The position numbers were made by a program, and so were the translations under genes. This document shows positions 42,522 through 53,553 of a stretch of 64,000 bases of DNA, piece by piece. The notes beneath the pieces are model-generated. The model was not told where the DNA came from. It made no database searches and was given only the letters and a program-made list of their open reading frames with translations. How positions within the stretch are numbered: position 1 is the first letter of the stretch; the number at the start of each line of letters is the position of its first letter. Source of the DNA: Enterocloster lavalensis (GTDB taxonomy: Bacteria > Bacillota > Clostridia > Lachnospirales > Lachnospiraceae); contig NZ_CABJCG010000017.1 of the NCBI RefSeq assembly GCF_902364025.1, positions 1 through 64,000 of the forward strand, written 5' to 3'.

Positions 42522-43895
42522 TTAACCGTTTTTGCGGGTAAATACTGAAATGAAAAATCCGTCCATGGGATGAATTCCCGGGAGGAACTGAATCCATCCT
42601 TCCTTCAGGGATTCCGCCGGAAAACGCGGCTCCAGGGCCGGGCGCAGATCCACCGGCTCAAAGGGGAAGTTCCCGGCAAACCACCTGGCGTTCTCCTCGT
42701 TCTCCATGGAATCCACGGTGCAGGTGCTGTAGATGAGCCGCCCGCCGGGCTTCACATAGCGCCACACGACGGACAGAATCTGGCGCTGGAGGTCCGCCAG
42801 CTCCTTCATCTTCTCCGGGGTCATATTCTGTTTGATGTCCGGTTTTTTTCCAAGAATTCCCAGGCCAGAGCAGGGAAGGTCCGCGATCAGGATGTCCGCC
42901 TTTTCCACGGAATCTTCGTCCTCCCAGAGGGCGTCCATCACCACCGCGCGGACATTCTCAAACCCGCAGCGGCGGATATTCTCCTTGATCAGCTCCGCCT
43001 TCTGGAAGGTCAGATCCCTGGCCTCCACCATGCCCGTCCCGTCCAGCAGGTCCGCAATATGTAAGCTCTTGCCGCCCGGGGCCGCGCAGACGTCGATGAC
43101 GTAATCTCCCCGCTTGGGGGCCGCCAGCCGGCCCACCATGGCGGAGGAGGCGTCCTGTACCTGGATCCAGCCCCTGGCAAAGGCGGACAGCTCCTCCAGC
43201 CGGTCGTAACCGGACAGATCGAACAGGCCGTCCCCCAGTGGAGACGCCTCCGCCCCCTGCTCCCGCAGGCTCTCAGCCGTCCGCTCCCAGGCTTCCTCCG
43301 CGGAAATTCCCGGAAGCTCCCGGCTCAGAGCCTGCAGATTGCAGCGCACCGTGGTCTTTTTGTCTTTTAAGAACGCTCTTCCCATAGCCTGGGCCGTTTC
43401 GGCCCCGTACTGCCGCTCCCACATTTCGTACATCCACTGCGGAAGGGAAAGCTTAAGCCAGGGCTCGGAAAAGGCGATGGTCCCCTTCTCCCTGGCGATG
43501 GTCCTGAGCACGCCGTTCACAAAGCCCTTAAGGCCCTCAAACCGCCGCTTCGCCGCCAGCTTTACCGCCTCGTTGCACACCGCCGAGTCCGGAACCCGGT
43601 CCATGTGCAGGATCTGATAAACGCTAAGCCGCAGAAGATTGCGGATCACCGGCTTCATCTTCTGCGTCTTGGTCTTTGAATATTGATTTATAATCGCATC
43701 GATCTGGATCAGATACTCCAGCGTGCCCTCGGTCAGGCGGGTGATGAAGGCACGGTCAGCCTTATCCAGATACTGATACTTATCCAGCGCCTGGTTTAAC
43801 ACCACGTGCACAAAGCTGCCGCGCTCCAGCACCTCCACCAAAATATCCAGGACAATCTCCCGGTTTTCCAGACCTCTGTCCGTACGCTTTGCCAT
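42522..43895 (-). CDS. rsmB: 16S rRNA (cytosine-967-C5) methyltransferase RsmB
   Basis: This 457-residue protein has an N-terminal NusB-like RNA-binding domain (about 1-150) and a C-terminal SAM methyltransferase. Motif I is VIDVCAAPGGKSLHIADL; the PC motif lies in DLPCSGLGILGKKPDI and the catalytic Cys in YSTCTVDSMENE. It modifies C967 of 16S rRNA. The ATG at 43895 has GGGAGAGG upstream. Confidence 0.95.
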   Translation of the reverse strand: MAKRTDRGLENREIVLDILVEVLERGSFVHVVLNQALDKYQYLDKADRAFITRLTEGTLEYLIQIDAIINQYSKTKTQKMKPVIRNLLRLSVYQILHMDRVPDSAVCNEAVKLAAKRRFEGLKGFVNGVLRTIAREKGTIAFSEPWLKLSLPQWMYEMWERQYGAETAQAMGRAFLKDKKTTVRCNLQALSRELPGISAEEAWERTAESLREQGAEASPLGDGLFDLSGYDRLEELSAFARGWIQVQDASSAMVGRLAAPKRGDYVIDVCAAPGGKSLHIADLLDGTGMVEARDLTFQKAELIKENIRRCGFENVRAVVMDALWEDEDSVEKADILIADLPCSGLGILGKKPDIKQNMTPEKMKELADLQRQILSVVWRYVKPGGRLIYSTCTVDSMENEENARWFAGNFPFEPVDLRPALEPRFPAESLKEGWIQFLPGIHPMDGFFISVFTRKNG

Positions 43896-43966
43896 ACTTT
43901 AACCTCTCCCTTTTTCTCTGTGGCCCTTATCACAGGTTCCCGCGCAATATACGGTATGAACCGCGG

Positions 43967-44677
43967 TTAATCCCTGCGCCGGTTGCCTCCGAACAGGTAC
44001 AGCAGCCGGAGCAACTGTAAAATGGAAGCCGCCGCTGCCGCCACATAGGTCAGCGCAGCCGCGCTCAGCACCTGCCTGGTCTGGCCCACCTCCTGGCCCG
44101 CAAGGATTCCGGTGCGGTCCAGAAGGTTCACCGCGCGGCTGGAGGCGTTGAACTCCACCGGCAGGGTCACCAGCTGAAACAGCACGGACAGCGAGAACAT
44201 CAGGATTCCCAGGGTGATCAGCATGGAGCTGGAACCGCTGGAAAACAAAATGCCGATCAGAATCAGGGGCCAGGAAATCTGGGCTCCGAAATTCGCTACC
44301 GGCACCAGCGCGCCGCGGACCCGCAGGGGAACGTAACCGCCCGCGTCCTGCATGGCATGGCCGCACTCGTGGGCCGCCACGCCGATGGCCGCGATGGAGG
44401 TGGAGCCGTATACCGACTCCGACAGGTTCACCGTCTTGTTCCTTGGGTCGTAGTGGTCGGTCAGCTTTCCCGGCACCCGGCGCACAGTCACGTCGTAGAT
44501 GCCCTGGGAGTTTAACAGCCGCTTGGCCGCCTCCGCTCCGGTCATGCCGCAGCGGGCTCCCACTCTGGCATACCTGGCGTAGGTGGAATTCACCTTGGCG
44601 GAGGCGGCCATGGACAGCAGAAGGCCGATCAGAATCAGCACGTAGCTGGGGTCAAAGTAAAACATCGGGTACATCAT
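43967..44677 (-). CDS. YugP-type membrane zinc metallopeptidase
   Basis: This 236-residue integral membrane protein has an N-terminal helix (about 9-27), a zinc motif H103-ECG-H107 (AAHECGHAMQ), and two or three C-terminal helices. It belongs to the YugP neutral zinc metallopeptidase family (Pfam Zn_peptidase_2), whose substrate is unknown. The start overlaps the fmt stop by 4 bp, so it is translated with fmt. Its place in the def-fmt-rsmB operon is conserved in clostridia. Confidence 0.9.
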   Translation of the reverse strand: MMYPMFYFDPSYVLILIGLLLSMAASAKVNSTYARYARVGARCGMTGAEAAKRLLNSQGIYDVTVRRVPGKLTDHYDPRNKTVNLSESVYGSTSIAAIGVAAHECGHAMQDAGGYVPLRVRGALVPVANFGAQISWPLILIGILFSSGSSSMLITLGILMFSLSVLFQLVTLPVEFNASSRAVNLLDRTGILAGQEVGQTRQVLSAAALTYVAAAAASILQLLRLLYLFGGNRRRD

Positions 44678-45624
44678 GAATTCGTCATTCTCCTCTCAAA
44701 AACAGCGCCCTCCGGGACCGGATAGCCCCGCAGAAAGGACTCGATGTCCATGCGCTTCTTGCCCTCCATCTGCAGTTCCCGGACGGACAGCAGGCCGTCC
44801 CCGGTCTGCACCAGAAGGCTGTGCTTATCGCTTTTTACCACCTGTCCCGGACGGGCCGCGGCTTCGCCGCCCTCCAACACGTCCGCCGCCCAGAGCTTAA
44901 CGGTCTTTCCGTTCCAGGAGGTGTAGGCGCTGGGCCAGGGGTTCAGTCCCCGGATCAGCCGCTCGATGGAAACTGCGGGGGCGCTCCAGTCCACATCCCC
45001 CAGCTCCTTGGTCAGGCGTTTGGCATAACAGGTGCCCTCCCCGGTCTGAGGCGTGGGGGTGATGGCGCCATCTTCCAGTTTCTGTAAAGTGGACAGGATC
45101 AGCTTCCCGCCCGCCAGGCTCAGCTTGTCGTGAAGGCTGCCGCCGGTCTCCTTCTCATCCAGGACAACCACGGTCTTCTCCAGCATATCACCGGTGTCCA
45201 GGCCCTCGGCCATCATCATGGTGGTGATGCCGCTCTCCCGCTCCCCGTCGATCACAGCCCACTGGATGGGGGCCGCTCCGCGGTACTTGGGCAGAAGCGA
45301 GGCGTGGATGTTGACGCAGCCGTATTTCGGCATGTCCAGGATGGACTTGGGGATGATTTGGCCGAAGGCCACCACCACGATCACGTCCGCGGCCAGCTGC
45401 CGCACGGTCTCAACAAAGGCCGGATCCCGCACCTTTAACGGCTGGTACACCGGGATCCCGTACTCCAGGGCCTGCTCCTTCACCGGGGTCATCTGCACGG
45501 CCTTTCCGCGCCCTTTGGGCTTATCCGGCTGGGTCACCACCGCGGCCACCTCATGGCCGGCTTCCACCAGGGATTTAAGCGTGGGCACGGAAAAATCCGG
45601 CGTTCCCATAAATATAATCCGCAT
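44674..45624 (-). CDS. fmt: Methionyl-tRNA formyltransferase
   Basis: This 316-residue enzyme formylates initiator Met-tRNA with 10-formyl-THF. The motifs MRIIFMGTPDFSVPTLKSL, HASLLPKYRGAAPIQWA (His of the HxSLLP active site) and the C-terminal OB-like domain are intact. The ATG at 45624 has AAGGAAGG upstream. It lies 32 bp after def, the enzyme that later removes the formyl group. Confidence 0.97.
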   Translation of the reverse strand: MRIIFMGTPDFSVPTLKSLVEAGHEVAAVVTQPDKPKGRGKAVQMTPVKEQALEYGIPVYQPLKVRDPAFVETVRQLAADVIVVVAFGQIIPKSILDMPKYGCVNIHASLLPKYRGAAPIQWAVIDGERESGITTMMMAEGLDTGDMLEKTVVVLDEKETGGSLHDKLSLAGGKLILSTLQKLEDGAITPTPQTGEGTCYAKRLTKELGDVDWSAPAVSIERLIRGLNPWPSAYTSWNGKTVKLWAADVLEGGEAAARPGQVVKSDKHSLLVQTGDGLLSVRELQMEGKKRMDIESFLRGYPVPEGAVFERRMTNS

Positions 45625-45656
45625 CGATATACACCTTCCTTCCTGACGTCCGTCCT

Positions 45657-46148
45657 TTACGCTTCCTCCGTAATCTCCTCTTCGTCGGCGCCCACGTCCA
45701 TCAGCTCGCCCTCCACGATATCCACGTAGAGCTCCCCTCTCAGATGGGCGATCTCATGGCAGATGGCCCGGGCCAAAAGCCCGTCGCCCTCCAGCTCGTA
45801 GGGCTCCAGATTCTCGTTTAAGGCCTTCACCTTCACATGCATGGGGCGGGTCACCGTACCGGACTTGCCCGGCACGCTTAAGCAGCCCTCGGAGCCGGTC
45901 TGGCTCCCCTCGGTCTCCAGAATCTCGGGATTGATCAGCACGTACTGGTTGCCGTCGTCCACATCGATCACCACCAGCTGTCTTAAGATGCCCACCTGGG
46001 GGGCAGCAAGACCCACGCCGTTGGCCTCGTACATGGTCTCAAACATATCCTCAATCAGCTCCGCCGTCCGGGGCGTCATCTCCTTCACCGGCTTACACTG
46101 CTTTCTCAAAATTTCGTCTCCAATGGTTCTGATCTGTCGAATTGCCAT
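45657..46148 (-). CDS. def: Peptide deformylase
   Basis: This 163-residue metalloprotease removes N-formyl from nascent proteins. The three motifs are GVGLAAPQVG near 44, EGCLSVPG near 87 (metal Cys) and CHEIAHLRG near 128 (metal His and catalytic Glu, with A where HEIDH has D). The ATG at 46148 has AAGGAG nine bases upstream, better spaced than an ATG two codons earlier. Confidence 0.96.
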   Translation of the reverse strand: MAIRQIRTIGDEILRKQCKPVKEMTPRTAELIEDMFETMYEANGVGLAAPQVGILRQLVVIDVDDGNQYVLINPEILETEGSQTGSEGCLSVPGKSGTVTRPMHVKVKALNENLEPYELEGDGLLARAICHEIAHLRGELYVDIVEGELMDVGADEEEITEEA

Positions 46149-46167
46149 CCTCATAGTCTCCTTTTGC

Positions 46168-48447
<2,280 letters not shown>

Positions 48448-48596
48448 CTGTCCGTCTGCTCCGGCATGGCCGGATTTGTTACACGTTTCTATCACGTCCT
48501 TGATTATACATGACATCGCCGGAAAATGCAAATGATCCGCTCCGGTATGATTTTGGCAACCTTAAAATATTACAGTGCCAATCCTCTATGCGTTCA

Positions 48597-48625
48597 TTGA
48601 AAAGGCATTTTCAAATTTCTATACT
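48597..48625 (+). promoter_or_regulatory. Promoter and palindromic operator of the symporter-hydrolase operon
   Basis: TTGAAA (48597-48602), 17 bases, then TATACT (48620-48625) makes a near-consensus SigA promoter about 55 bases before the symporter. The -35 is part of a perfect 7-bp inverted repeat, TTGAAAA-GGCA-TTTTCAA (48597-48614), a likely repressor site. Confidence 0.7.
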
Positions 48626-48680
48626 GAAGGTAAGTTTAAAGGAACCCACAAACAAAAGTGACATGAAGGAGGAAATTATT

Positions 48681-49952
48681 ATGGCTGCACAAACCACAAA
48701 AATCAAGTCGTCCTACCGGGAACCGATCATCCTGATTGCGTTTGTCATTTTGGGAGCGATCATCGGGCTGGTGCTCAGGGAGAAAGCGGTATTTTTGTAT
48801 CCCATCGGACAGATTTGGCTGAACATGCTGTTCGTTCTTCTGGTTCCGCTGATTTTCTTTTCCATCTCCAGCTCCATCGCAAATATCGGGGACACAAGCC
48901 GGGTTGGAAAGATGCTGGGGTTAACCATCGGCATCTTTATCGCGACGGCCGGGCTGGCCGGTATCTATATGTTTATTGTGACCGGCATCTTCGGAGTGGA
49001 CACCTCCGTACAGATGGGGAACGCCGAGACCGCCATTGAGACGGCGGCCGCCAGCGTAGGCGATCAGATCGTAAGTACGTTCACGGTGGGGGATTTCTCG
49101 GAAGTCATTTCCAGAAACCATATCCTGGCGCTGATCGTATTCACAATCTTTTTTGGCATCACGGTTTCCACCTTGGGGGAAAAGGGGCGCGCCGTGGCCG
49201 GCTGGCTGAACGACATGTCGCTGGTATTTTACAAAATGGTGGCTCTGTTAATGAAGCTGGCCCCCATCGGACTGATGGCCTACTTTGCCAACCTGACGGG
49301 CATCTATGGGCCCGACCTTCTCAAGAGCTATGGGCGGGGACTGCTGATTTATTACCCGGCCGCCATACTTTACTTTTTCGTTTTCCTCGGCCTTTACGCC
49401 TTTATCGCCGCCGGCACCTGGGGCGTAAAAAACTTCTTTAAAAATATCCTGACGCCCGCGCTGACCGCCTTGGGCACAAGGTCCTCCGCCGCCTCGCTGC
49501 CGCTGCAAATGGACGCCTGCGACAAACTGGGAGTGCCCAGGGACGTCAGCTCCGTCGTAGTCCCCGTGGGGGCCACCTGCCATATGGACGGCGCCTGCAT
49601 CGCGACCATTTATGAGATTGTCCTCTGCTGCACGCTGTTTGGCCATCCCTTAAACAGCATCGGCGACTATTTCTTTGCGCTCGTCATCGCGGTGTGCGGT
49701 TCCGTGGCGGTTTCGTCCGTGCCCGGCGGAGGCGCGGCCATGGAGACGATGATCATCTCTTCCTTTGGTTTTCCATCCATCGCCCTGCCGGTGTTAATGA
49801 TGATGACCCAGCTGTTCGATGCCGGGTGTACGTTGATCAATTCCTGCGGCGATACCGTGGCCTCCATGCTGGTCACCCGGGCATTGTACGGAAAGGACTG
49901 GTATAAAAAGGGCTTAAATCACAAAAATGACAAAGCGGAATCCCACTCTTAG
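48681..49952 (+). CDS. Dicarboxylate/amino acid:cation symporter (DAACS)
   Basis: This 423-residue membrane protein of the SLC1/GltP family has eight helices and two re-entrant hairpins. The serine-rich hairpin-1 motif reads GTRSSAASLPLQMD near residue 273, and the C-terminal half has VPVGATCHMDG, VPGGGAAMET and helix-8 GDTVASMLVT. It imports glutamate, aspartate, serine or C4-dicarboxylates with sodium or protons. The ATG at 48681 has AAGGAGG upstream, and earlier in-frame codons are upstream leader. The hydrolase gene starts 19 bp after its stop, so they form one transcript. Confidence 0.93.
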   Translation: MAAQTTKIKSSYREPIILIAFVILGAIIGLVLREKAVFLYPIGQIWLNMLFVLLVPLIFFSISSSIANIGDTSRVGKMLGLTIGIFIATAGLAGIYMFIVTGIFGVDTSVQMGNAETAIETAAASVGDQIVSTFTVGDFSEVISRNHILALIVFTIFFGITVSTLGEKGRAVAGWLNDMSLVFYKMVALLMKLAPIGLMAYFANLTGIYGPDLLKSYGRGLLIYYPAAILYFFVFLGLYAFIAAGTWGVKNFFKNILTPALTALGTRSSAASLPLQMDACDKLGVPRDVSSVVVPVGATCHMDGACIATIYEIVLCCTLFGHPLNSIGDYFFALVIAVCGSVAVSSVPGGGAAMETMIISSFGFPSIALPVLMMMTQLFDAGCTLINSCGDTVASMLVTRALYGKDWYKKGLNHKNDKAESHS

Positions 49953-49971
49953 ACAGAAAGAGGGCCGTAAT

Positions 49972-50856
49972 ATGGACAATCGAATACAATTATTGGAACA
50001 ACATTATGGAGCCTGCGCGAAACGGCCGGATCTGTACGGAATTATTATCCCCGGCAAGCGCGGCCGCCTCCTCTCGGTACTCTACACGGCAGAGGGGGAC
50101 GGCGTTCACCCAACGGTCATCCTTCTTCACGGAATCCCCGGTTGCGAGCAGAATTTCGACCTGGCCCAGGCCCTGCGCAGGGTCGGTTTTCACGTACTAA
50201 CCTTTCATTACAGCGGAAATTGGGGGAGCGACGGGAACTATTCCCTGAGAAATGATCTGGAGGATGCGCAAACGGTTCTGGACTTTGTCCTGTCAGACGG
50301 AACCTATGGTTTTGACAAGAACCGGATTTACGCGGTTGGACACAGCCTGGGCGGATTTGTCTGCGGGCAGCTGACCGCCAGGCCGGAAATCAAAGGAGGC
50401 GTGCTGCTCATGCCCTGCGATATCGGGCGGATCCGCCAAATCTCCCTTCAAAGCGAAGAGACGGCTGCGGGCATCCGGGATGTGCTGGAGGACAGCGCCC
50501 ACTGGCTGAACGGAGTCACTGGGGAAGCGCTTTTACGCGAGGCGGAAGAATACAGCCGGCAGCTTTGCCTGGAAAGCGCAGCCCGACCGCTGGCTAAGAA
50601 ACCGCTTCTCTGTATCACGGGAACGCTGGATACCTGCACCCCCGGACGCTATCACTGCAGCCCCCTCATGGATGCAATCCGCGCAGAGGGGGGGAGACTG
50701 CTTAAAAGCCTGGAATTCCCTACGGATCACTTTTTTTCGGATTACCGTCTGACGGTTGCGGCGTGCGTGACGGAGTTTCTTGAGGAATTGGCCGGGATCC
50801 GGCCTCCTGCACGCGGTTCCGGTACTGAGTCGGCGTGCAGCCATAGTATTTCTTGA
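49972..50856 (+). CDS. Alpha/beta hydrolase paralogous to the AraC-fused hydrolase
   Basis: This 294-residue enzyme has HGIPG (oxyanion region) near 53, nucleophile elbow GHSLGG (S125), acid GTLD (D220) and catalytic DHFF (H253). No signal peptide is present, so it acts inside the cell. Its sequence is strikingly like the N-terminal part of the convergent AraC fusion (NFDLAQALRRVGFH versus NLDLAQSLRRMGFH). The ATG at 49972 has AGAGGG upstream. Cotranscription with a carboxylate symporter suggests it hydrolyses an imported ester, amide or peptide-like compound. Its last 137 bases overlap the opposite gene. Confidence 0.85.
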   Translation: MDNRIQLLEQHYGACAKRPDLYGIIIPGKRGRLLSVLYTAEGDGVHPTVILLHGIPGCEQNFDLAQALRRVGFHVLTFHYSGNWGSDGNYSLRNDLEDAQTVLDFVLSDGTYGFDKNRIYAVGHSLGGFVCGQLTARPEIKGGVLLMPCDIGRIRQISLQSEETAAGIRDVLEDSAHWLNGVTGEALLREAEEYSRQLCLESAARPLAKKPLLCITGTLDTCTPGRYHCSPLMDAIRAEGGRLLKSLEFPTDHFFSDYRLTVAACVTEFLEELAGIRPPARGSGTESACSHSIS

Positions 50857-51964
50857 ATACTTTCATAAAATAGGAGGCCTCCTGGTAGCCTGAAAGCCGG
50901 GTGATATCCGATATGGGGAGGACGCTGCCTTCTAAGAGCCTCCCCGCCTCCTCCATTCTGAGTTTGAGCACCAGATCGGTAAAACTCCTCCCGGTAATCT
51001 GCCGGATCAATTCGCTGACATAGGGAACACTTACCTGAAAATACTCTGCCACATACCCCAGTGTAACGCCGGCCAGATTGCGCCGGATCAGATTGTTTAA
51101 CTCCTCCTCAAAGGTGGCGTAATTAAAGCGCGAACGGCTGTGCTCGATATTTTCCAGCAGGAAATTGGCAATTTTCATGGAAATCTCCATGCGTATGTTG
51201 GAAAAATAATGGTCCGAGGCCACGCGGTGCCACTGAATCTGATGGCCGGGGTAGTTTTTCAGCTTCTGCATAAAGGACAAGGTGCCGGCCTGCTCGGAAA
51301 CCACCTCGTCCTCGGGGCTACTGATCCACAGAATCGGCTTCTTCGCCAATTCTTCAATGTAGGGCTCTATGGAAAATGTGTCCAGATGTTCCTTGATTTC
51401 CCGGATGAGCGTCTGGCTGTCCGTACCGTTGACATAGGGGATCCCCTCCTCAATGGTACACGCGATGCTCTGACTGTAGCTTTTTCCGCCTTTCCCGAGC
51501 AGGTACATTTTCCCGAAATCGCAGGGCGCCAAAAACACGCCGCCCCTCACCTCCGGATAAAGCGCAATCATGCGGGCCGCCGTTATACAGCCCAGGCTGT
51601 GGCCGATGAAAAAAATATTCTTTTTATCAAATCCGTGCTGTGTGTCCGTCAGCACAAAGTCCAGCACAGCCTGCGTGTCCTTGATGCTGCCGTTAAAGGA
51701 AAACCGGCCTTCGCTGCCCCAGCTCCCCCGATAAAAAAATACAACAGAATGAAAGCCCATCCGTCTGAGGGATTGGGCTAAATCCAGGTTCTTTTCATGT
51801 CCGGGGTAACCGTGGGTAAAAATCAACACCGGGTGCATACCTTGTCCGCCAACGGTATAAATCGTACACAAAATACGCCCCTGCTGTCCGGCGACAGCCG
51901 TTGAAAATAGAGTCGCCCCCTGTCCGGTCCGGTCCCGGTCGAGATAAAGGGAATCAAGCTTCAT
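50720..51964 (-). CDS. Alpha/beta hydrolase fused to an AraC-type DNA-binding domain
   Basis: Of its 414 residues, about 1-275 form an alpha/beta hydrolase and about 285-386 an AraC/XylS domain with two helix-turn-helices (LGYVAEYFQVSVPYVSELI and ISDITRLSGYQEASYFMKVF). The hydrolase triad appears intact: S123 in GHSLG, D219 in SSPED, H252 in SDHYF. AraC regulators usually carry a cupin-type or unrelated ligand domain, so an enzyme as sensor is unusual. The ATG at 51964 has GGGGGGA upstream. Its tail (387-414, Pro/Ser-rich) is read across the end of the paralogous hydrolase gene. It probably regulates the symporter-hydrolase operon. Confidence 0.9.
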   Translation of the reverse strand: MKLDSLYLDRDRTGQGATLFSTAVAGQQGRILCTIYTVGGQGMHPVLIFTHGYPGHEKNLDLAQSLRRMGFHSVVFFYRGSWGSEGRFSFNGSIKDTQAVLDFVLTDTQHGFDKKNIFFIGHSLGCITAARMIALYPEVRGGVFLAPCDFGKMYLLGKGGKSYSQSIACTIEEGIPYVNGTDSQTLIREIKEHLDTFSIEPYIEELAKKPILWISSPEDEVVSEQAGTLSFMQKLKNYPGHQIQWHRVASDHYFSNIRMEISMKIANFLLENIEHSRSRFNYATFEEELNNLIRRNLAGVTLGYVAEYFQVSVPYVSELIRQITGRSFTDLVLKLRMEEAGRLLEGSVLPISDITRLSGYQEASYFMKVFKKYYGCTPTQYRNRVQEAGSRPIPQETPSRTPQPSDGNPKKSDP

Positions 51965-51995
51965 CGACAGTCCCCCCATGTGTTTTGCTGACTAT

Positions 51996-52024
51996 AGTAT
52001 ATCAGACTCAACCGGCAAATTCAA
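51996..52024 (-). promoter_or_regulatory. Promoter of the hydrolase-AraC fusion gene
   Basis: On the minus strand TTGAAT (52019-52024), 17 bases, then TATACT (51996-52001) lies about 30 bases before the start codon. The -10 matches that of the convergent symporter operon exactly. Confidence 0.75.
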
Positions 52025-52067
52025 ATCATTGTTGCCGAAATCAGGAAACACGCGCCATTTAAGCGGG

Positions 52068-52808
52068 CTATAAAATCTCCGCAATCCTGTTGATGGACCA
52101 GACCCGGACGCTGATTTCCCGCAGCCCGGAGCCGCAGTATTCGCAGAATTTGCTGCCGAGCCGGGTCACCGGAGCGCCGCAGTTGGGGCAGGTGACCCCC
52201 ACCGCGGTGGCTCCGCCCTGCAGCAGGGCCACATCCTGTATGTACACCAGCTCCGTGTTGTATTTGGTCTGGACCTTGCGCTCCCGGCTTCCGCTCACCA
52301 GCTCCCCGGCGGCGTTCTCCGTATAGTGCAGGCAGCCCACCGCGGACTGCACAAGAATCGCACAGGTGCCGCCCTCTTTCTGATAGTGGGCGATCTCCGT
52401 TTGGTGTATGGCGATATTCCGGAAATACTCCCGCTGCCCGCTTTCCTTTAACTCCGCCACCCTAAGCGCAATCTGGCGATGCAGCTCCTCAGAGGCGTCC
52501 ACCAGCAGTGCCTCGTCCCGCGCGTCGATGGCCCGAAGCGCGGACTTCAACATATTTTCCGTTTTCTGCTGGAACTCCTTCCAGTTAAATTCCGGAAAAT
52601 CCCGCTGAATCTGGGGCAGAAATACCTTGGTCATGCCGGAGACGGACTTGGGCGTCTCCTCCAGGCGATCCGCCTGCTGTTCCAGAGCCTTTCCCAGAAC
52701 CCGGGCACTGTAGAGAACGGCCCTGATTTTCCGGCGCAGAAAACAGAAGCCCCAGATTCCGAACACGGCCCCAAGGGCCACAAGGACCAGGGTGATCGAA
52801 TGTTCCAT
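52068..52808 (-). CDS. Membrane-anchored zinc-ribbon protein
   Basis: This 246-residue protein has one N-terminal transmembrane helix (about 5-25, TLVLVALGAVFGIWGFCFL), a helical region, a beta-rich domain with a TIM44/DUF-like feel (NTELVYIQDVALLQ) and a C-terminal zinc ribbon with two CXXC pairs (CPNCGAPV...CEYCGSGL, about 209-229). The zinc part is likely cytoplasmic and structural. I do not recognise the full family. The ATG at 52808 has TAGGAGG upstream. It is the last gene of the 52.1-55.9 kb cluster. Confidence 0.7.
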   Translation of the reverse strand: MEHSITLVLVALGAVFGIWGFCFLRRKIRAVLYSARVLGKALEQQADRLEETPKSVSGMTKVFLPQIQRDFPEFNWKEFQQKTENMLKSALRAIDARDEALLVDASEELHRQIALRVAELKESGQREYFRNIAIHQTEIAHYQKEGGTCAILVQSAVGCLHYTENAAGELVSGSRERKVQTKYNTELVYIQDVALLQGGATAVGVTCPNCGAPVTRLGSKFCEYCGSGLREISVRVWSINRIAEIL

Positions 52809-52863
52809 GTATTACCTCCTACGGATTGTGTTTGCCGCCCTTGATCTCCGGCTGCTGAAACGA

Positions 52864-53553
52864 TCAGGGGTAAAACGGGAATTTACCCGCCCGGCGCAGC
52901 TCCTCCTCATAAAATCGGATGCAGTTCTCGTAAGCCGTGCGTCCAAAGGCGTATCCCGTATCTCTCAGCCACCGGATATGCCGCTCATCCTGGAAATAAG
53001 GCAGGGTGTAGTTCATCCTGCGCCGGTAGAGCTCCTCGTCCCAGTGCTCTGAGATCCAGGCGCACCAGTCCCGGCTGCGCACCTGCTCCAGGGCGATGTT
53101 GTCGCCGTACCGGTCCCAGTCCTCCTGCGTGTACGCCTCCAGGCACAGGATTCCCGAGGCCATTTCCTGTCTGGGATCCCACTCGCTGTGATCCACATAT
53201 CCGATCCGGTCCCAGAAAACGGTGCCGCCCTGTTTTCGGACCGCCGCCACGATCACAATACAGCTCAGGTCCAGATCGTCCTCGCAGACCAGAATCGGCA
53301 GATGGACCGGCTCCTCCCGCCACAGCAGATGATGGATAAAACGGATCTCGCCCCGGCTTTGCATCCCGGGTCCCCAGGCCGGGCAGAGGCCCATTAGAGA
53401 GCGGAACCGTTTCAGATCGTTGTCCCCGTCCTCCCGGACAAAACGGTCCGTCAACTCTGCCACGGAGGTGCCGTCCACCAGGAGATAGTGCTCCTCATAG
53501 CCATAGGGCGTGGTGACCGGGGACACTGTGATTTCATTGTGCCTTACCTCCAT
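52864..53553 (-). CDS. Hypothetical cytoplasmic protein
   Basis: This 229-residue protein starts MEVRHNEITVSPVTTPYGYEE and is Trp/Asp/Arg-rich in its second half (DVDHSEWDPRQEMASGIL and SRDWCAWISEHWDEELYRRR). No signal peptide, membrane helix or nucleotide motif is visible. I do not recognise it. It overlaps the DUF4846 gene upstream by 10 bp and precedes the zinc-ribbon gene by 55 bp. GGGAG lies 7 bases before the ATG at 53553. A larger open frame extends upstream but runs antisense-like through the lipoprotein gene and is not coding. Confidence 0.6.
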   Translation of the reverse strand: MEVRHNEITVSPVTTPYGYEEHYLLVDGTSVAELTDRFVREDGDNDLKRFRSLMGLCPAWGPGMQSRGEIRFIHHLLWREEPVHLPILVCEDDLDLSCIVIVAAVRKQGGTVFWDRIGYVDHSEWDPRQEMASGILCLEAYTQEDWDRYGDNIALEQVRSRDWCAWISEHWDEELYRRRMNYTLPYFQDERHIRWLRDTGYAFGRTAYENCIRFYEEELRRAGKFPFYP

